Assembly (NCBI GenBank): GCA_913061435.1
Contig: CAJXUK010000022.1
Location: 1 to 49,298 of the forward strand
DNA from: an uncultured Thalassolituus sp.
GTDB taxonomy: Bacteria > Pseudomonadota > Gammaproteobacteria > Pseudomonadales > Oceanobacteraceae
Reading direction: 5' to 3'
Length of the DNA stretch: 49,298 bases
The position numbers and the translations under genes were made by a program. Of the stretch, positions 19,103 to 27,520 are shown piece by piece. Each line of letters starts with the position of its first letter. Position 1 is the stretch's first letter. The notes under the pieces are model-generated. The model was not told the DNA's origin. It did not search any database and saw only the letters and a program-made list of their open reading frames with translations.

Positions 19103-20122
19103 ATGAGTAAATCAGGTTTAGAATTCACCGAAATGCACTGGCTGATGGACGTATTGCAAAATATTGATATTGGCTTGGTCATTTTAGATCGCGATTACAA
19201 AATACAGCTGTGGAATGGCTTTATGGAAAACCACAGTGGTTTACGTCCTGATCAGGTGCACGACAAACCATTATTCGATTCTTTTTCAAACATTCCGGCA
19301 GATTGGTTTAAACAAAAAGCAGAGCCTGTTTTTGAGTTAAAAACTCGAACCTTTACTATCTGGGAACAACGCCCTTACCTATTTAAATTTAAAAACTATC
19401 GGCCAATTACTGGCCGTGCCGAACACATGTATCAAAATACGAGCATCATTCCATTAGAATCGATTGATGGTAGTGTAAAGCATATATGTGTCATTATTTA
19501 TGATGTTACCGACATTGCAGTAAAACAACAGGATCTGGCTAAAGTGAACAGCAGTGTGGCCATTTCTCTAGATACGCCTTCAGAAGATACGCCTTCAGAA
19601 GATACACCTTCAGAAGACACGCTTTCTGAAAACACAGATTCCACCGACGATGTGACTAATCTCGCTTCTACTACCGATGCATTAACTAAGTTAATGACGA
19701 CCGATCAGTGGCAAAAAAACTTAGCAGAAGAATGTAACCACAGCTCGGGCAGCTTAATATTAATTGAGATCGATCAGCCAGAAGATACAGACGTCGATCA
19801 ACAAGACGATATAATCTCAAAATTAGCCTTGCTACTCAGACGCGCTTCTCGGCAACTAGATATCGTTGGCCGCCTTCAACACAATCATTTCGCTATTTTT
19901 TTGGTCGATGCCCAAGCCAAGACAGCGGTAAACTTTGCTGAAAGAGTGCGCTCTAAATTCGCAGAAACAGCCATAAATGGTGATTTATTTACCGTCAGTG
20001 CCGGAGTTGCCGAACTAAAACAAGGCAATAATGATCATCTAGGATTATACTCTAATGCCGAAAAAGCATTGCGTCATGCTCAAGGGAATGGAAAAAACAA
20101 AACCACCCTTTACCAGACCTGA
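19103..20122 (+). CDS. PAS protein with a degenerate GGDEF domain
   Basis: This 339-residue cytoplasmic protein has an N-terminal PAS domain (about 14-140: MDVLQNIDIGLVILDRDYKIQLWNG ... IIYDVTDI), an acidic linker with repeated DTPSE (residues about 157-177), and a C-terminal GGDEF-type domain (about 190-337). The active-site loop GGDEF is replaced by QHNHF at 259-263, so diguanylate cyclase activity is not expected. Five residues upstream the inhibitory-site motif RxxD is kept (R250-Q-L-D253), so the domain might still bind c-di-GMP. It is 15 bp downstream of the CheC-like gene and 19 bp upstream of radD. Confidence 0.85.
   Translation: MSKSGLEFTEMHWLMDVLQNIDIGLVILDRDYKIQLWNGFMENHSGLRPDQVHDKPLFDSFSNIPADWFKQKAEPVFELKTRTFTIWEQRPYLFKFKNYRPITGRAEHMYQNTSIIPLESIDGSVKHICVIIYDVTDIAVKQQDLAKVNSSVAISLDTPSEDTPSEDTPSEDTLSENTDSTDDVTNLASTTDALTKLMTTDQWQKNLAEECNHSSGSLILIEIDQPEDTDVDQQDDIISKLALLLRRASRQLDIVGRLQHNHFAIFLVDAQAKTAVNFAERVRSKFAETAINGDLFTVSAGVAELKQGNNDHLGLYSNAEKALRHAQGNGKNKTTLYQT
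19571..19630 (+). repeat. 15-bp in-frame tandem repeat encoding DTPSE
   Basis: Four 15-bp units run from 19571 to 19630; the first two are identical (GATACGCCTTCAGAA), the third has one change and the fourth several. They form the acidic linker between the PAS and degenerate GGDEF domains. Confidence 0.9.
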
Positions 20123-20141
20123 CAATCATTAAGAGACCCTT

Positions 20142-21971
20142 GTGGCCCAATTTCAACTACGCGAGTACCAACAGCAGGCGGTTGATGCAACCCTAAAGCA
20201 TTTTCGTCAAACCAATCAATCTGCAGTAATTGTACTACCTACCGGATCTGGAAAAAGCTTAGTCATTGCTGAGCTGGCTAGATTAGCCAAACGCAAAATT
20301 TTAGTCCTCACCCACGTTAAAGAATTAGTCGAACAAAACCAGCAAAAGTTTGCAAGTTACGGCATTACCGCTGGTATCTATTCTGCGGGTCTAAAGCAAA
20401 AAAACCCAAACCATCAAGTAACTTTTGCCAGTATTCAATCCGCTGCTCGTAATCTTGACCATTTCAATGATTCTTATTCATTAATCATTATTGATGAATG
20501 CCACCGGGTAAACTTGGAGCTTGATAACAAACAGGTGCAAACAGACAAGCAGACAGAAAAGCAAACAAATCAGTACCAACAAATTATTCAGTACTTAACT
20601 GCAATAAATCCAAATATAAAACTTCTTGGGCTTACAGCTACCCCTTATCGCTTAGGTATGGGTTGGATTTATCGAAAACACTATCGAGGTATGATACGCA
20701 GTGAACAAAAAAGACCCTTTGAGCATTGTATTTATGAGTTACCCCTACGTTATTTAATTAAGCGAAACTATTTAACCCAGCCCAAACTGATTGACGCCAC
20801 CATAGAACACTATGATTTTAGCCAGCTTAAAGAAAATGCCAACGGCGAATATAATTCGAATGCGGTGAATGAGTTGCTAGGTAAATACCAGCGAGTTACT
20901 CAAGGAATTATTGAACAAGTGATCGAACTCGGTCAAGATCGTAAAGGTATAATGATTTTTGCTGCTACCGTGGAGCATGCAAAAGAAATTATAAATTACC
21001 TACCCTCGCAAAACAGCGCGTTAATAATTGGTGCCACGGAAAGCAATGAGCGTGATAATTTAATTAAAGCCTTCAAGGCGCAGCAAATTAAATACTTAGT
21101 TAATGTTTCAGTCCTAACCACAGGGTTCGACGCCCCCCATGTCGATATGATTGCTATATTACGTCCTACTCAATCAGTTAGCCTGTATCAACAAATAGTG
21201 GGACGAGGGTTACGATTAAGTAAAGACAAAAAAGACTGCTTAATTATTGATTATACCGGTAATGATTTTGATCTTTACCAACCCGAAGTTGGGGAAAAAA
21301 AGCCCAATAGTAAAAGCCAACCAGTACAAGTAATTTGTCCAAGTTGCGAATTTCCCAATATATTTTGGGGGATATGTGATGATGATGGTGACCTGATAGA
21401 GCATTATGGTCGCCGCTGCCAAGGTCTTGTCAGTTCACCAAACTCGGTGCCTGAGTCAGAAAAAACAAGGCAATGTAATTTTCGTTTTGTTTTTAAAGAG
21501 TGCCCTCACTGCGGTGAAGAAAACGATATTGCTGCACGAACGTGCTTGCACTGCTTGGAAGTATTGACCGATCCCGACGATATGCTAAAAAAAGCACTGC
21601 AACTAAAAAATGCTAAAGTACTGCGCTGCGCCGGTATGTCACTGAGTTTGCAGCCATCAAAAGCCACTGTGTTAAAAATAACTTACCACGACGAAGAAGG
21701 CGCTGAATTAAGTGAATTGTTTAATTTTTCTTTTAGCAAGGATACAGAATTGTTCAACCAATTGTTTGCTAAACGTTTAGCGATCAAGTTGGATACAAAC
21801 AAGTCTCTGTATTTAACTGATACAGAGCAAGTAATGGCAATTGAACCCTACCTTACTTGCCCCGATTTTGTAGTTGCCAGAAAAAACAGCGCTAAAGCTT
21901 ATGACAACTGGCAAATTAAAGACCGAATTTTTGATTATCAAGGCCGCTATCGCAAAGCCAATCAATTATAA
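20142..21971 (+). CDS. radD: RadD (YejH) superfamily 2 DNA helicase
   Basis: This 609-residue helicase matches E. coli RadD along its length. It opens LREYQQQAVDATLKHFRQ, with Walker A LPTGSGKS near 32-39, DECH at 118-121, GLTATPYRLG, and motif VI QIVGRGLRLS. A C-terminal cysteine-rich zinc-binding part follows (CPSC, CQG, CNFRF, CPHCGEEND, CLHC). RadD assists RecA-dependent double-strand-break repair and resolution of recombination intermediates. The start is a GTG at 20142 with AAGAGA upstream. About 17 residues rich in Gln, Thr and Lys are inserted just after DECH compared with the E. coli protein as I recall it. Confidence 0.92.
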   Translation: MAQFQLREYQQQAVDATLKHFRQTNQSAVIVLPTGSGKSLVIAELARLAKRKILVLTHVKELVEQNQQKFASYGITAGIYSAGLKQKNPNHQVTFASIQSAARNLDHFNDSYSLIIIDECHRVNLELDNKQVQTDKQTEKQTNQYQQIIQYLTAINPNIKLLGLTATPYRLGMGWIYRKHYRGMIRSEQKRPFEHCIYELPLRYLIKRNYLTQPKLIDATIEHYDFSQLKENANGEYNSNAVNELLGKYQRVTQGIIEQVIELGQDRKGIMIFAATVEHAKEIINYLPSQNSALIIGATESNERDNLIKAFKAQQIKYLVNVSVLTTGFDAPHVDMIAILRPTQSVSLYQQIVGRGLRLSKDKKDCLIIDYTGNDFDLYQPEVGEKKPNSKSQPVQVICPSCEFPNIFWGICDDDGDLIEHYGRRCQGLVSSPNSVPESEKTRQCNFRFVFKECPHCGEENDIAARTCLHCLEVLTDPDDMLKKALQLKNAKVLRCAGMSLSLQPSKATVLKITYHDEEGAELSELFNFSFSKDTELFNQLFAKRLAIKLDTNKSLYLTDTEQVMAIEPYLTCPDFVVARKNSAKAYDNWQIKDRIFDYQGRYRKANQL

Positions 21972-21981
21972 AATTGGGAAA

Positions 21982-23151
21982 CTAAAATGCCAGCTGAGCA
22001 TTAAAGGCTTTTAAACGCTCATTTTGCAGTCGTAAATTATCTTCAATTTCTTTGAAACGAATATGAATAGAAGCACCTTGCCATTTTTCTTGCAGATTTT
22101 TACACGTTTGCTGATATTTACCGGTTTGTAACTCGGTCCATTCATTTAACAAAACTTTAAAATCTTCGTACTCTTTTTCTAGGGTCAGCTTCCACTGCTC
22201 AATATTATCAGCAAATTGATCTTTGCTACTGGCTTTAGCTAGTTGCTCGTTAGCACGCTTAAACTGCATATTGAGTTTTGCACGCTGAATTTTAAAATCA
22301 GGCACTTTCTTTAAGTTTTTAGTTAAACCAACCCACGAGCACGCCTTAATAAACCATTTGGTTGGATCCCAATGAAACCAGCGAATACCATTACGGTAGT
22401 CAGTTTGAAAAATATGATGATAGTTATGATAGCCTTCTCCGTGGGTCAAAAAGGCAAAAAACGTATTATCACGTGCTGTGTTTTCATCAGTGTAAGGCTG
22501 CGAGCCCCATTTGTGCGCAATTGAGTTAATAAAGAAAGTAATGTGATGTGCTACCACTAAACGAGCAAAACCTGCCAATAACAACATACCCCATACATCA
22601 CCAAAAATTAAACCCAGGATAATTGGCACGCCAAAATTCATTCCTAGCGTAATAGGCGTGTAATACTTGTATTGCCACATAACGATAGGGTCGTTCATTA
22701 GATTTTTAACGTTATCAAAATTCACCTGGCCACTAGGGTACTTACGCAACATCCAACCCATGTGCGAGAACCACAAGCCGCGCTTAGCGGAATACGGGTC
22801 TAAATCAACATCATCACAATGGCGGTGATGAACACGGTGACCAGACGCCCAATCTAAAATCGTGTTCTGCATTGCAGTAGCGCCCCACAAGGCGTACCAA
22901 ACACGCAAAATTGGGTGGGCTTCATACGCATTGTGCGACCACAATCTATGATAACCACCAGTAATCGACATTCCGGTTAACCAAGTAATCGCTACAAAAG
23001 CAACCACTGCAGAGGTGTTGTAACCATACTGAAATCCATACCAAGGCACTACGGTTAAAGTAACCAGTGTAGTAACGGAAAACATAATAACCGGCAACCA
23101 GTTAATAGCAGGCTTTGGTACGGTGTTGTTCTGAGACATGTTCTGAGACAT
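21982..23151 (-). CDS. Acyl-CoA delta-9 desaturase
   Basis: This 389-residue integral-membrane di-iron desaturase has three histidine boxes: HRLWSH (68-73), HRVHHRH (105-111) and HNYHH near residue 240. Two pairs of membrane helices surround them. It inserts a cis double bond into acyl-CoA chains, adjusting membrane fluidity. The last about 100 residues form a charged coiled coil, an extension also found in Pseudomonas DesB-like enzymes. Two consecutive ATG starts exist (23151 and 23139) because a 12-bp unit covering the start codon is duplicated. It is monocistronic. Confidence 0.93.
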   Translation of the reverse strand: MSQNMSQNNTVPKPAINWLPVIMFSVTTLVTLTVVPWYGFQYGYNTSAVVAFVAITWLTGMSITGGYHRLWSHNAYEAHPILRVWYALWGATAMQNTILDWASGHRVHHRHCDDVDLDPYSAKRGLWFSHMGWMLRKYPSGQVNFDNVKNLMNDPIVMWQYKYYTPITLGMNFGVPIILGLIFGDVWGMLLLAGFARLVVAHHITFFINSIAHKWGSQPYTDENTARDNTFFAFLTHGEGYHNYHHIFQTDYRNGIRWFHWDPTKWFIKACSWVGLTKNLKKVPDFKIQRAKLNMQFKRANEQLAKASSKDQFADNIEQWKLTLEKEYEDFKVLLNEWTELQTGKYQQTCKNLQEKWQGASIHIRFKEIEDNLRLQNERLKAFNAQLAF

Positions 23152-23479
23152 AAAATATCCGATGTAAACGCTTCCTAAAAATTATTGTTAGCTATTATTG
23201 CTAACTAAAGCTGCGCTGAATGTATTTCAACAGCTCTACCCTAACATAATAACTGAAAATAACTGAGCGAACATCTGTTCTTCTAAATAAATCTGTTCTA
23301 AGTCAATTTATTCGCCGGTAAACACAGTTTTTCTTCTCTGCACTCCACAAAAAACACACATTATTGAGCATTTTTACAATTCATTCACGCTCCATTAGCG
23401 GTAGTAAAAATGTTCTTCGTACAAGCAGAAGCACCATAGTTTTCGACTAATATGAATATTTTAGGAGGCTAAGAAGGGA
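23152..23479. promoter_or_regulatory. Upstream region of the desaturase with a GAACA-TC-TGTTC palindrome
   Basis: This 328-bp gap lies between the desaturase start and the 3' end of the AraC-type gene, so it should carry the desaturase promoter. At 23269-23280 it has a perfect GAACA-TC-TGTTC dyad, and TCTGTTCT recurs at 23292-23299. Fatty-acid regulators of the FabR/DesT family use GAAC/GTTC-type dyads, so an operator is possible. No clear -35/-10 pair is assigned. Confidence 0.35.
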
Positions 23480-24286
23480 TTAGCGATGTTGAGTAATAAT
23501 ATCTAGTCCTTTTGGCTGTAGTAAAATCGTTGTCGGAGCCATGCCAAACATGGCCTTAAACGTATGTGAAAAATGAGCGGAATCCGTAAACCCTGCATTA
23601 ATAGCGGCTTCCGTCAAATTACCTCCAGAAGCAATCTCTACAGCCGTTATAAATAATCGATGCCAAAGCCGATAGCGTCGCATAGGTACACCGGTTTGTT
23701 TTTTAAATAACTGAACCAGCCGCGGCACAGATAAATTGACTAATCGAGCAAGGTCATCAATGGATAAATTATCGTCTGCAGTTTGCTTTATTTTGTCCAC
23801 CACTTGCGCTACACGCTTATCAATGATGTGTTTTGGGTAAAATTGCTTAAAGCGCTTTTCCAATAAGTCATCTAATAATGTATAAGCACTCTCAGAATCT
23901 AACTGTTGAACGTACAGGGTTTTAAAAATGTGCTGAAACTCGCAGTACTGCTTAAGTTCATAATAAATATTGCTGTGTGTTTTTTGCATCAAGGCCGAAA
24001 GCCCAGAGAAATCGGCGCCTAACGCATCAAGATTGCAATTAGCAACAAGCGCGTTGCCAGTATCAATAGTAACGCCTAAGCCTGCAGGCAATAGCAGGCA
24101 ATTGCATTCCGTGATATCTGATTCGCCATCAATACTAAATGAAATAGGTTTATCTAACGCAACGATCAGAGTCGCTGCACCTTGAGATAACTTAAGAGGC
24201 TCAAATAATGGGCCAATATAAAGTGTTCGTTTGTCCCATAAATAAAGCAGAGAGCGAATTGATTGACCTGCCATATTCTTTCTCAT
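23480..24286 (-). CDS. AraC-family transcriptional regulator
   Basis: This 268-residue protein has an N-terminal cupin-like sensing region and a C-terminal double helix-turn-helix (about 165-262). The first HTH is LSIDDLARLVNLSVPRLVQLFKKQTGVPMRRYRLWHRL, and the second ends in the AraC signature (NAGFTDSAHFSHTFKAMFGMAP). It lies between the desaturase and a divergently transcribed lipase/foldase pair, so either could be its target; the divergent pair is the more usual arrangement. The start could be 24286 or the in-frame ATG at 24274. The promoter region it shares with the lipase holds a 13-bp tandem repeat array. Confidence 0.85.
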   Translation of the reverse strand: MRKNMAGQSIRSLLYLWDKRTLYIGPLFEPLKLSQGAATLIVALDKPISFSIDGESDITECNCLLLPAGLGVTIDTGNALVANCNLDALGADFSGLSALMQKTHSNIYYELKQYCEFQHIFKTLYVQQLDSESAYTLLDDLLEKRFKQFYPKHIIDKRVAQVVDKIKQTADDNLSIDDLARLVNLSVPRLVQLFKKQTGVPMRRYRLWHRLFITAVEIASGGNLTEAAINAGFTDSAHFSHTFKAMFGMAPTTILLQPKGLDIITQHR

Positions 24287-24304
24287 ATTTTTTTATTTTT
24301 GTAA

Positions 24305-24406
24305 GTAGCTTTAAAAGTAGCTTTAAAAGTAGCATTAAAAAGTAGCATTAAAAAGTAGCATTAAAAAGTAGCATTAAAAAGTTGCATTAAAAAGTTGCAT
24401 TAAAAA
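24305..24406. repeat. 12/13-bp tandem repeat array in the araC-type/lipase divergent region
   Basis: Eight consecutive units run from 24305 to 24406: two of GTAGCTTTAAAA (12 bp), four of GTAGCATTAAAAA and two of GTTGCATTAAAAA (13 bp). A ninth unit starts at 24407 and breaks down. The unit length is close to 1.2 helical turns and the array is AT-rich, directly upstream of the regulator start. Confidence 0.95.
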
Positions 24407-24503
24407 GTAGAAAGATTCATCAAATCCTACAAGTTAGATGAAAAATATAAGCCTATTCTTTAAGGGTACTTCTTACTAATAAAAATAAAATTGAAGGTGT
24501 AAA

Positions 24504-25457
24504 ATGAAAAGAATATTAATAGCAGTTGTTGCTGTAATGACTCTGGTTGCTCCAACACAAGCAGGCTGGTTTAGTAATTATTTTAAATATACTAAAACAA
24601 AGCATCCTATCGTTTTAGTGCCAGGTATCTTTGCCTTTGATTCGATCGCAGGTATTGATTATTGGTATCAAATTCCTTCAGCAATAGAAACTCGTGGTGG
24701 TAAAGTTTTTGTGCCAAAGATTAATGCATTTGATAGCTCAGTTAATCGTGGTGAACAGCTCATTGCCCAACTGGATGAAATTAAAGCCAGCTCTCGAGGT
24801 AAAATTACCAAGTTTAACCTTATGGGTCATAGCCAAGGTGGTGTGACATCTCGATATGTCATGTCTGTTCGCCCAGATTTAGTCGCTTCTGTCACAACAA
24901 TGTCCACGCCACATACAGGCTCCCCTTTAGCTGATCTTTTAACGAACAATGCTCCTGAAGGCTCTGAACAGGCAAGTTTGTTTGCGACAGTCGGCGATGC
25001 GGTCGGTGATTTAGTGAATTTATTATCTGATAATAAAGCCAGTGAGTCGGATATCTATGCCATGTTAGGAGAATTTAATAAGGAAGGTGCTGCCGATTTT
25101 AATGCCCGCTACCCTCTTGGTTTACCGGCACAAGAATGTGGAGAAGGTTCTAACTCAGTGACCGTGAATGGTCATAATATTAAATTATTTTCTTGGGGTG
25201 GAGCTTCGCCAGTAACGGCAATTGTTGATCCGTCAGATATATTATTTGGCATAACTACGCTGACTTTTAACGGTGCGCCGAATGATGGCGTCACAGGGGT
25301 TTGTGCAAATCACTTTGGTCAAGTTTTACGGGATGATTATGCAATGAACCATATTGATATTAATAACCATGTATTAGGCTTGGTTTCTCTATTCGAAACC
25401 AATCCAAAAACCATCTTTAAAAACCATGCGAATCGATTAAAAAACATGGGGCTATAA
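24504..25457 (+). CDS. lipA: Secreted triacylglycerol lipase (Pseudomonas lipase family I)
   Basis: This 317-residue lipase has a Sec signal peptide cut after APTQA (residue 20). The mature protein shows HPIVLVPGIFAFDS (oxyanion region), the nucleophile elbow GHSQGG with Ser110, the catalytic Asp in APNDGV, and His 22 residues later in MNHID, the same Asp-His spacing as in P. aeruginosa LipA. The following Asp and an upstream Asp fit the calcium site, and the two cysteines (QECGEG, GVCANH) fit the conserved disulphide. It is folded in the periplasm by the foldase encoded next and exported by type II secretion. The Shine-Dalgarno is GAAGGTG. Confidence 0.95.
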   Translation: MKRILIAVVAVMTLVAPTQAGWFSNYFKYTKTKHPIVLVPGIFAFDSIAGIDYWYQIPSAIETRGGKVFVPKINAFDSSVNRGEQLIAQLDEIKASSRGKITKFNLMGHSQGGVTSRYVMSVRPDLVASVTTMSTPHTGSPLADLLTNNAPEGSEQASLFATVGDAVGDLVNLLSDNKASESDIYAMLGEFNKEGAADFNARYPLGLPAQECGEGSNSVTVNGHNIKLFSWGGASPVTAIVDPSDILFGITTLTFNGAPNDGVTGVCANHFGQVLRDDYAMNHIDINNHVLGLVSLFETNPKTIFKNHANRLKNMGL

Positions 25458-25583
25458 TTTTTACTACTTTGTAATTAATGCCGCATTACTTTTTTACTGT
25501 TATGCAATGACGTAATAGATATTTAAAGGTGATGCGGTATTTTTATATAGGATATTTAAAATAATATTGTTTTTGAGATAAAC

Positions 25584-26630
25584 ATGATGAGTGCAAATAT
25601 AAAACTAGGTTCATTGATTGTAATAGTAATTTTTTTAGCCGTATTAGTGTATGTAGATATTAATGTCGATGCCGATATCGATGGCATACTTGAAAAGCCT
25701 ATTATGGATATTGCATTTAAACCCTTACTGGTGAGCAATGAAAACGCATTTACGAAAGCAATTGAATCAGATTCTCTGACAAAAGAGTTTAATAAACCCA
25801 TTCCAAAAAGCCTAAAAGGTATCGATTTAAATATTTCTTTGCCAGTAGATAATAAAGGAAACCTCATTGTCGGTATGGAACTGAAAGATCTATTCGAAAT
25901 TTATTTATCCGCTATGGGCGAGGAGGAATTGGATGATATTATATTACGCATACAAAATGCTTTGGCTCAGCAGTTAAGCTCCCCCGCACTTGAGCAGAGC
26001 TATGGCGCATTGAAACGGTTTATTGATTATAAGATTGAATTAGTCAATTTGGAGCAGCAACCACGCGATAAGAATCTATCTGAACTTGAGAACATTCACC
26101 GCCAAAAAGAAATATTAAACAATCTCCAGCAAGCGTATTTCACACCAATAGAGAGTGATGCATTATTTGCCACGGAAAAAGAATACGATGATTTCATGCT
26201 TGAATATTTAACAATACAGCAGAATAACCATCTAACCTTAGAAGAAAAACAACAACAAATCGAATCATTAGAAGTTTCGTTACCAACAGACATCAAAGCC
26301 GGGCGCGATACTGCAATGGCCCCTGCCAATATATTCTTGCAAGCAGAAACGATGAGAGCGGAGGGTAAAACCCCAGAAGAAATTTATCAAATGCGGGCAA
26401 AATCATTAGGAAGTGAAACTGCAGTTGCCTTGGCAGAGCTAGACCAACAGCGACAACAGTGGCAGCAGCGGTTAGCGTTGTTTGGTTCTCACTATGAATC
26501 GATTATTTCATCAGGTCTAAGTGAAGTAGATAAAAAAGTCGAAATAAATGCCTTATTAGCCCGTGATTTTAGCGAGCTGGAGTCTATTCGAGTAAAGGCA
26601 CTCTACTCTCTCAATCACTCTGATAACTAG
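25584..26630 (+). CDS. lifO: Lipase-specific foldase (Lif)
   Basis: This 348-residue protein has an N-terminal inner-membrane anchor (about residues 8-24) followed by a variable linker and a helical periplasmic domain. It carries the foldase signature as LKDLFEIYLSAMGEEELDDI (family consensus RxxFDYxLSAxGE; the Arg/Phe-Asp part is varied here). It folds the lipase encoded 126 bp upstream, the normal lip-lif order. A weak dyad (CCGCAT near 25482 with ATGCGG near 25530) in the gap could modulate the ratio of the two. Two ATGs in a row begin the frame; either may be used. Confidence 0.92.
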   Translation: MMSANIKLGSLIVIVIFLAVLVYVDINVDADIDGILEKPIMDIAFKPLLVSNENAFTKAIESDSLTKEFNKPIPKSLKGIDLNISLPVDNKGNLIVGMELKDLFEIYLSAMGEEELDDIILRIQNALAQQLSSPALEQSYGALKRFIDYKIELVNLEQQPRDKNLSELENIHRQKEILNNLQQAYFTPIESDALFATEKEYDDFMLEYLTIQQNNHLTLEEKQQQIESLEVSLPTDIKAGRDTAMAPANIFLQAETMRAEGKTPEEIYQMRAKSLGSETAVALAELDQQRQQWQQRLALFGSHYESIISSGLSEVDKKVEINALLARDFSELESIRVKALYSLNHSDN

Positions 26631-26708
26631 GTTATTAATAGCCCATCCTCAACCTAAAAAGTTGAGAATGAACGCCTTCCTCGTTAAACAAATAGGCATT
26701 AAAAGCCA

Positions 26709-27491
26709 TTATTTACCGGTAAAAACAGCCTCACGCCGTTCCATAAAAGACAACACACCTTCTTGAGCATCTTTGCTGCGCATTATCGTCGGTAAGTCGG
26801 AAAACACTGTCTTTAACGCCACTATTTGGCCATTCTTCCTACTATTTTTTGAAGAGCGTAACGCGGCCTGCACACCTAATGGCGCTGCTTTAGCGACTTT
26901 CTCGGCTAACTCTCGGGCACGAGCCTGCAACTGGTCTAACTCCACCAATTCTTGCACCATGCCCCAGTTAAGCGCTTGCTGCGCGGTAAACTCTTCACCG
27001 GTTAGAAGATAACGCTGAGCATTACTCCAACCAATTTCTTCAGGCAAACGTACCGTGCCACCACCACACGGATAAATACCACGTTGTACTTCTAATTGAG
27101 CAAAACGAGTCTCCGGCGTCGCAAGTCGAATATCAGTATTCAACAACAGCTCTAAACCCGAGGTATAACAAATCCCTTGCACCGCCATAATCACAGGCTT
27201 GGTTAATACCTCTCCTTCTAGACCGTAAGGGTCAAGATGCCCTTCTGGCAGTTCTGGGAATTTACCTTTAGCAAATATCGGTGCCCATTTATCCAACTCC
27301 AAACCCGAAGTAAAATTCTTACCCTCTGCTTGAATAATGGCCACACGTAAATCATCCTCGTGTTGCAGGCGATACAGCGCCTGGGCCAATAAAAAATAGC
27401 TCTCTGGATCTAATGGGTTGTACATTTCAGGGCGATTAAAGGTAATCGTCATGATGTGGTCGCTAGCGTCGACTAATAACTTATTGTTCAT
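26709..27491 (-). CDS. Enoyl-CoA hydratase/isomerase (crotonase family)
   Basis: This 260-residue crotonase-fold protein has oxyanion-hole segments NFTSGLELDKW and YTSGLELLLNTDIRLA, and the catalytic-Glu region FAQLEVQRGIYPCGGGTVRLPEEIG. It most likely acts on enoyl-CoA in fatty-acid beta-oxidation, but exact chemistry cannot be told within this superfamily. AAGGAAA precedes the ATG. It is 29 bp downstream of an acyl-CoA dehydrogenase gene in the same operon, which supports a beta-oxidation role. Confidence 0.88.
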   Translation of the reverse strand: MNNKLLVDASDHIMTITFNRPEMYNPLDPESYFLLAQALYRLQHEDDLRVAIIQAEGKNFTSGLELDKWAPIFAKGKFPELPEGHLDPYGLEGEVLTKPVIMAVQGICYTSGLELLLNTDIRLATPETRFAQLEVQRGIYPCGGGTVRLPEEIGWSNAQRYLLTGEEFTAQQALNWGMVQELVELDQLQARARELAEKVAKAAPLGVQAALRSSKNSRKNGQIVALKTVFSDLPTIMRSKDAQEGVLSFMERREAVFTGK

Positions 27492-27520
27492 TTTTTAAAT
27501 TTCCTTTGCTTATGAGCGAA

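Noticed and set aside
24305-24406. CRISPR-like array
   Set aside because: Units of 12-13 bp follow one another with no spacers and there are no cas genes; it is a plain tandem repeat.
26648-26666. Hairpin CTCAAC-CTAAAAA-GTTGAG between the foldase and enoyl-CoA hydratase genes as terminator
   Set aside because: Only a 6-bp stem, AT-rich loop and no T-run on either side; not enough to call.
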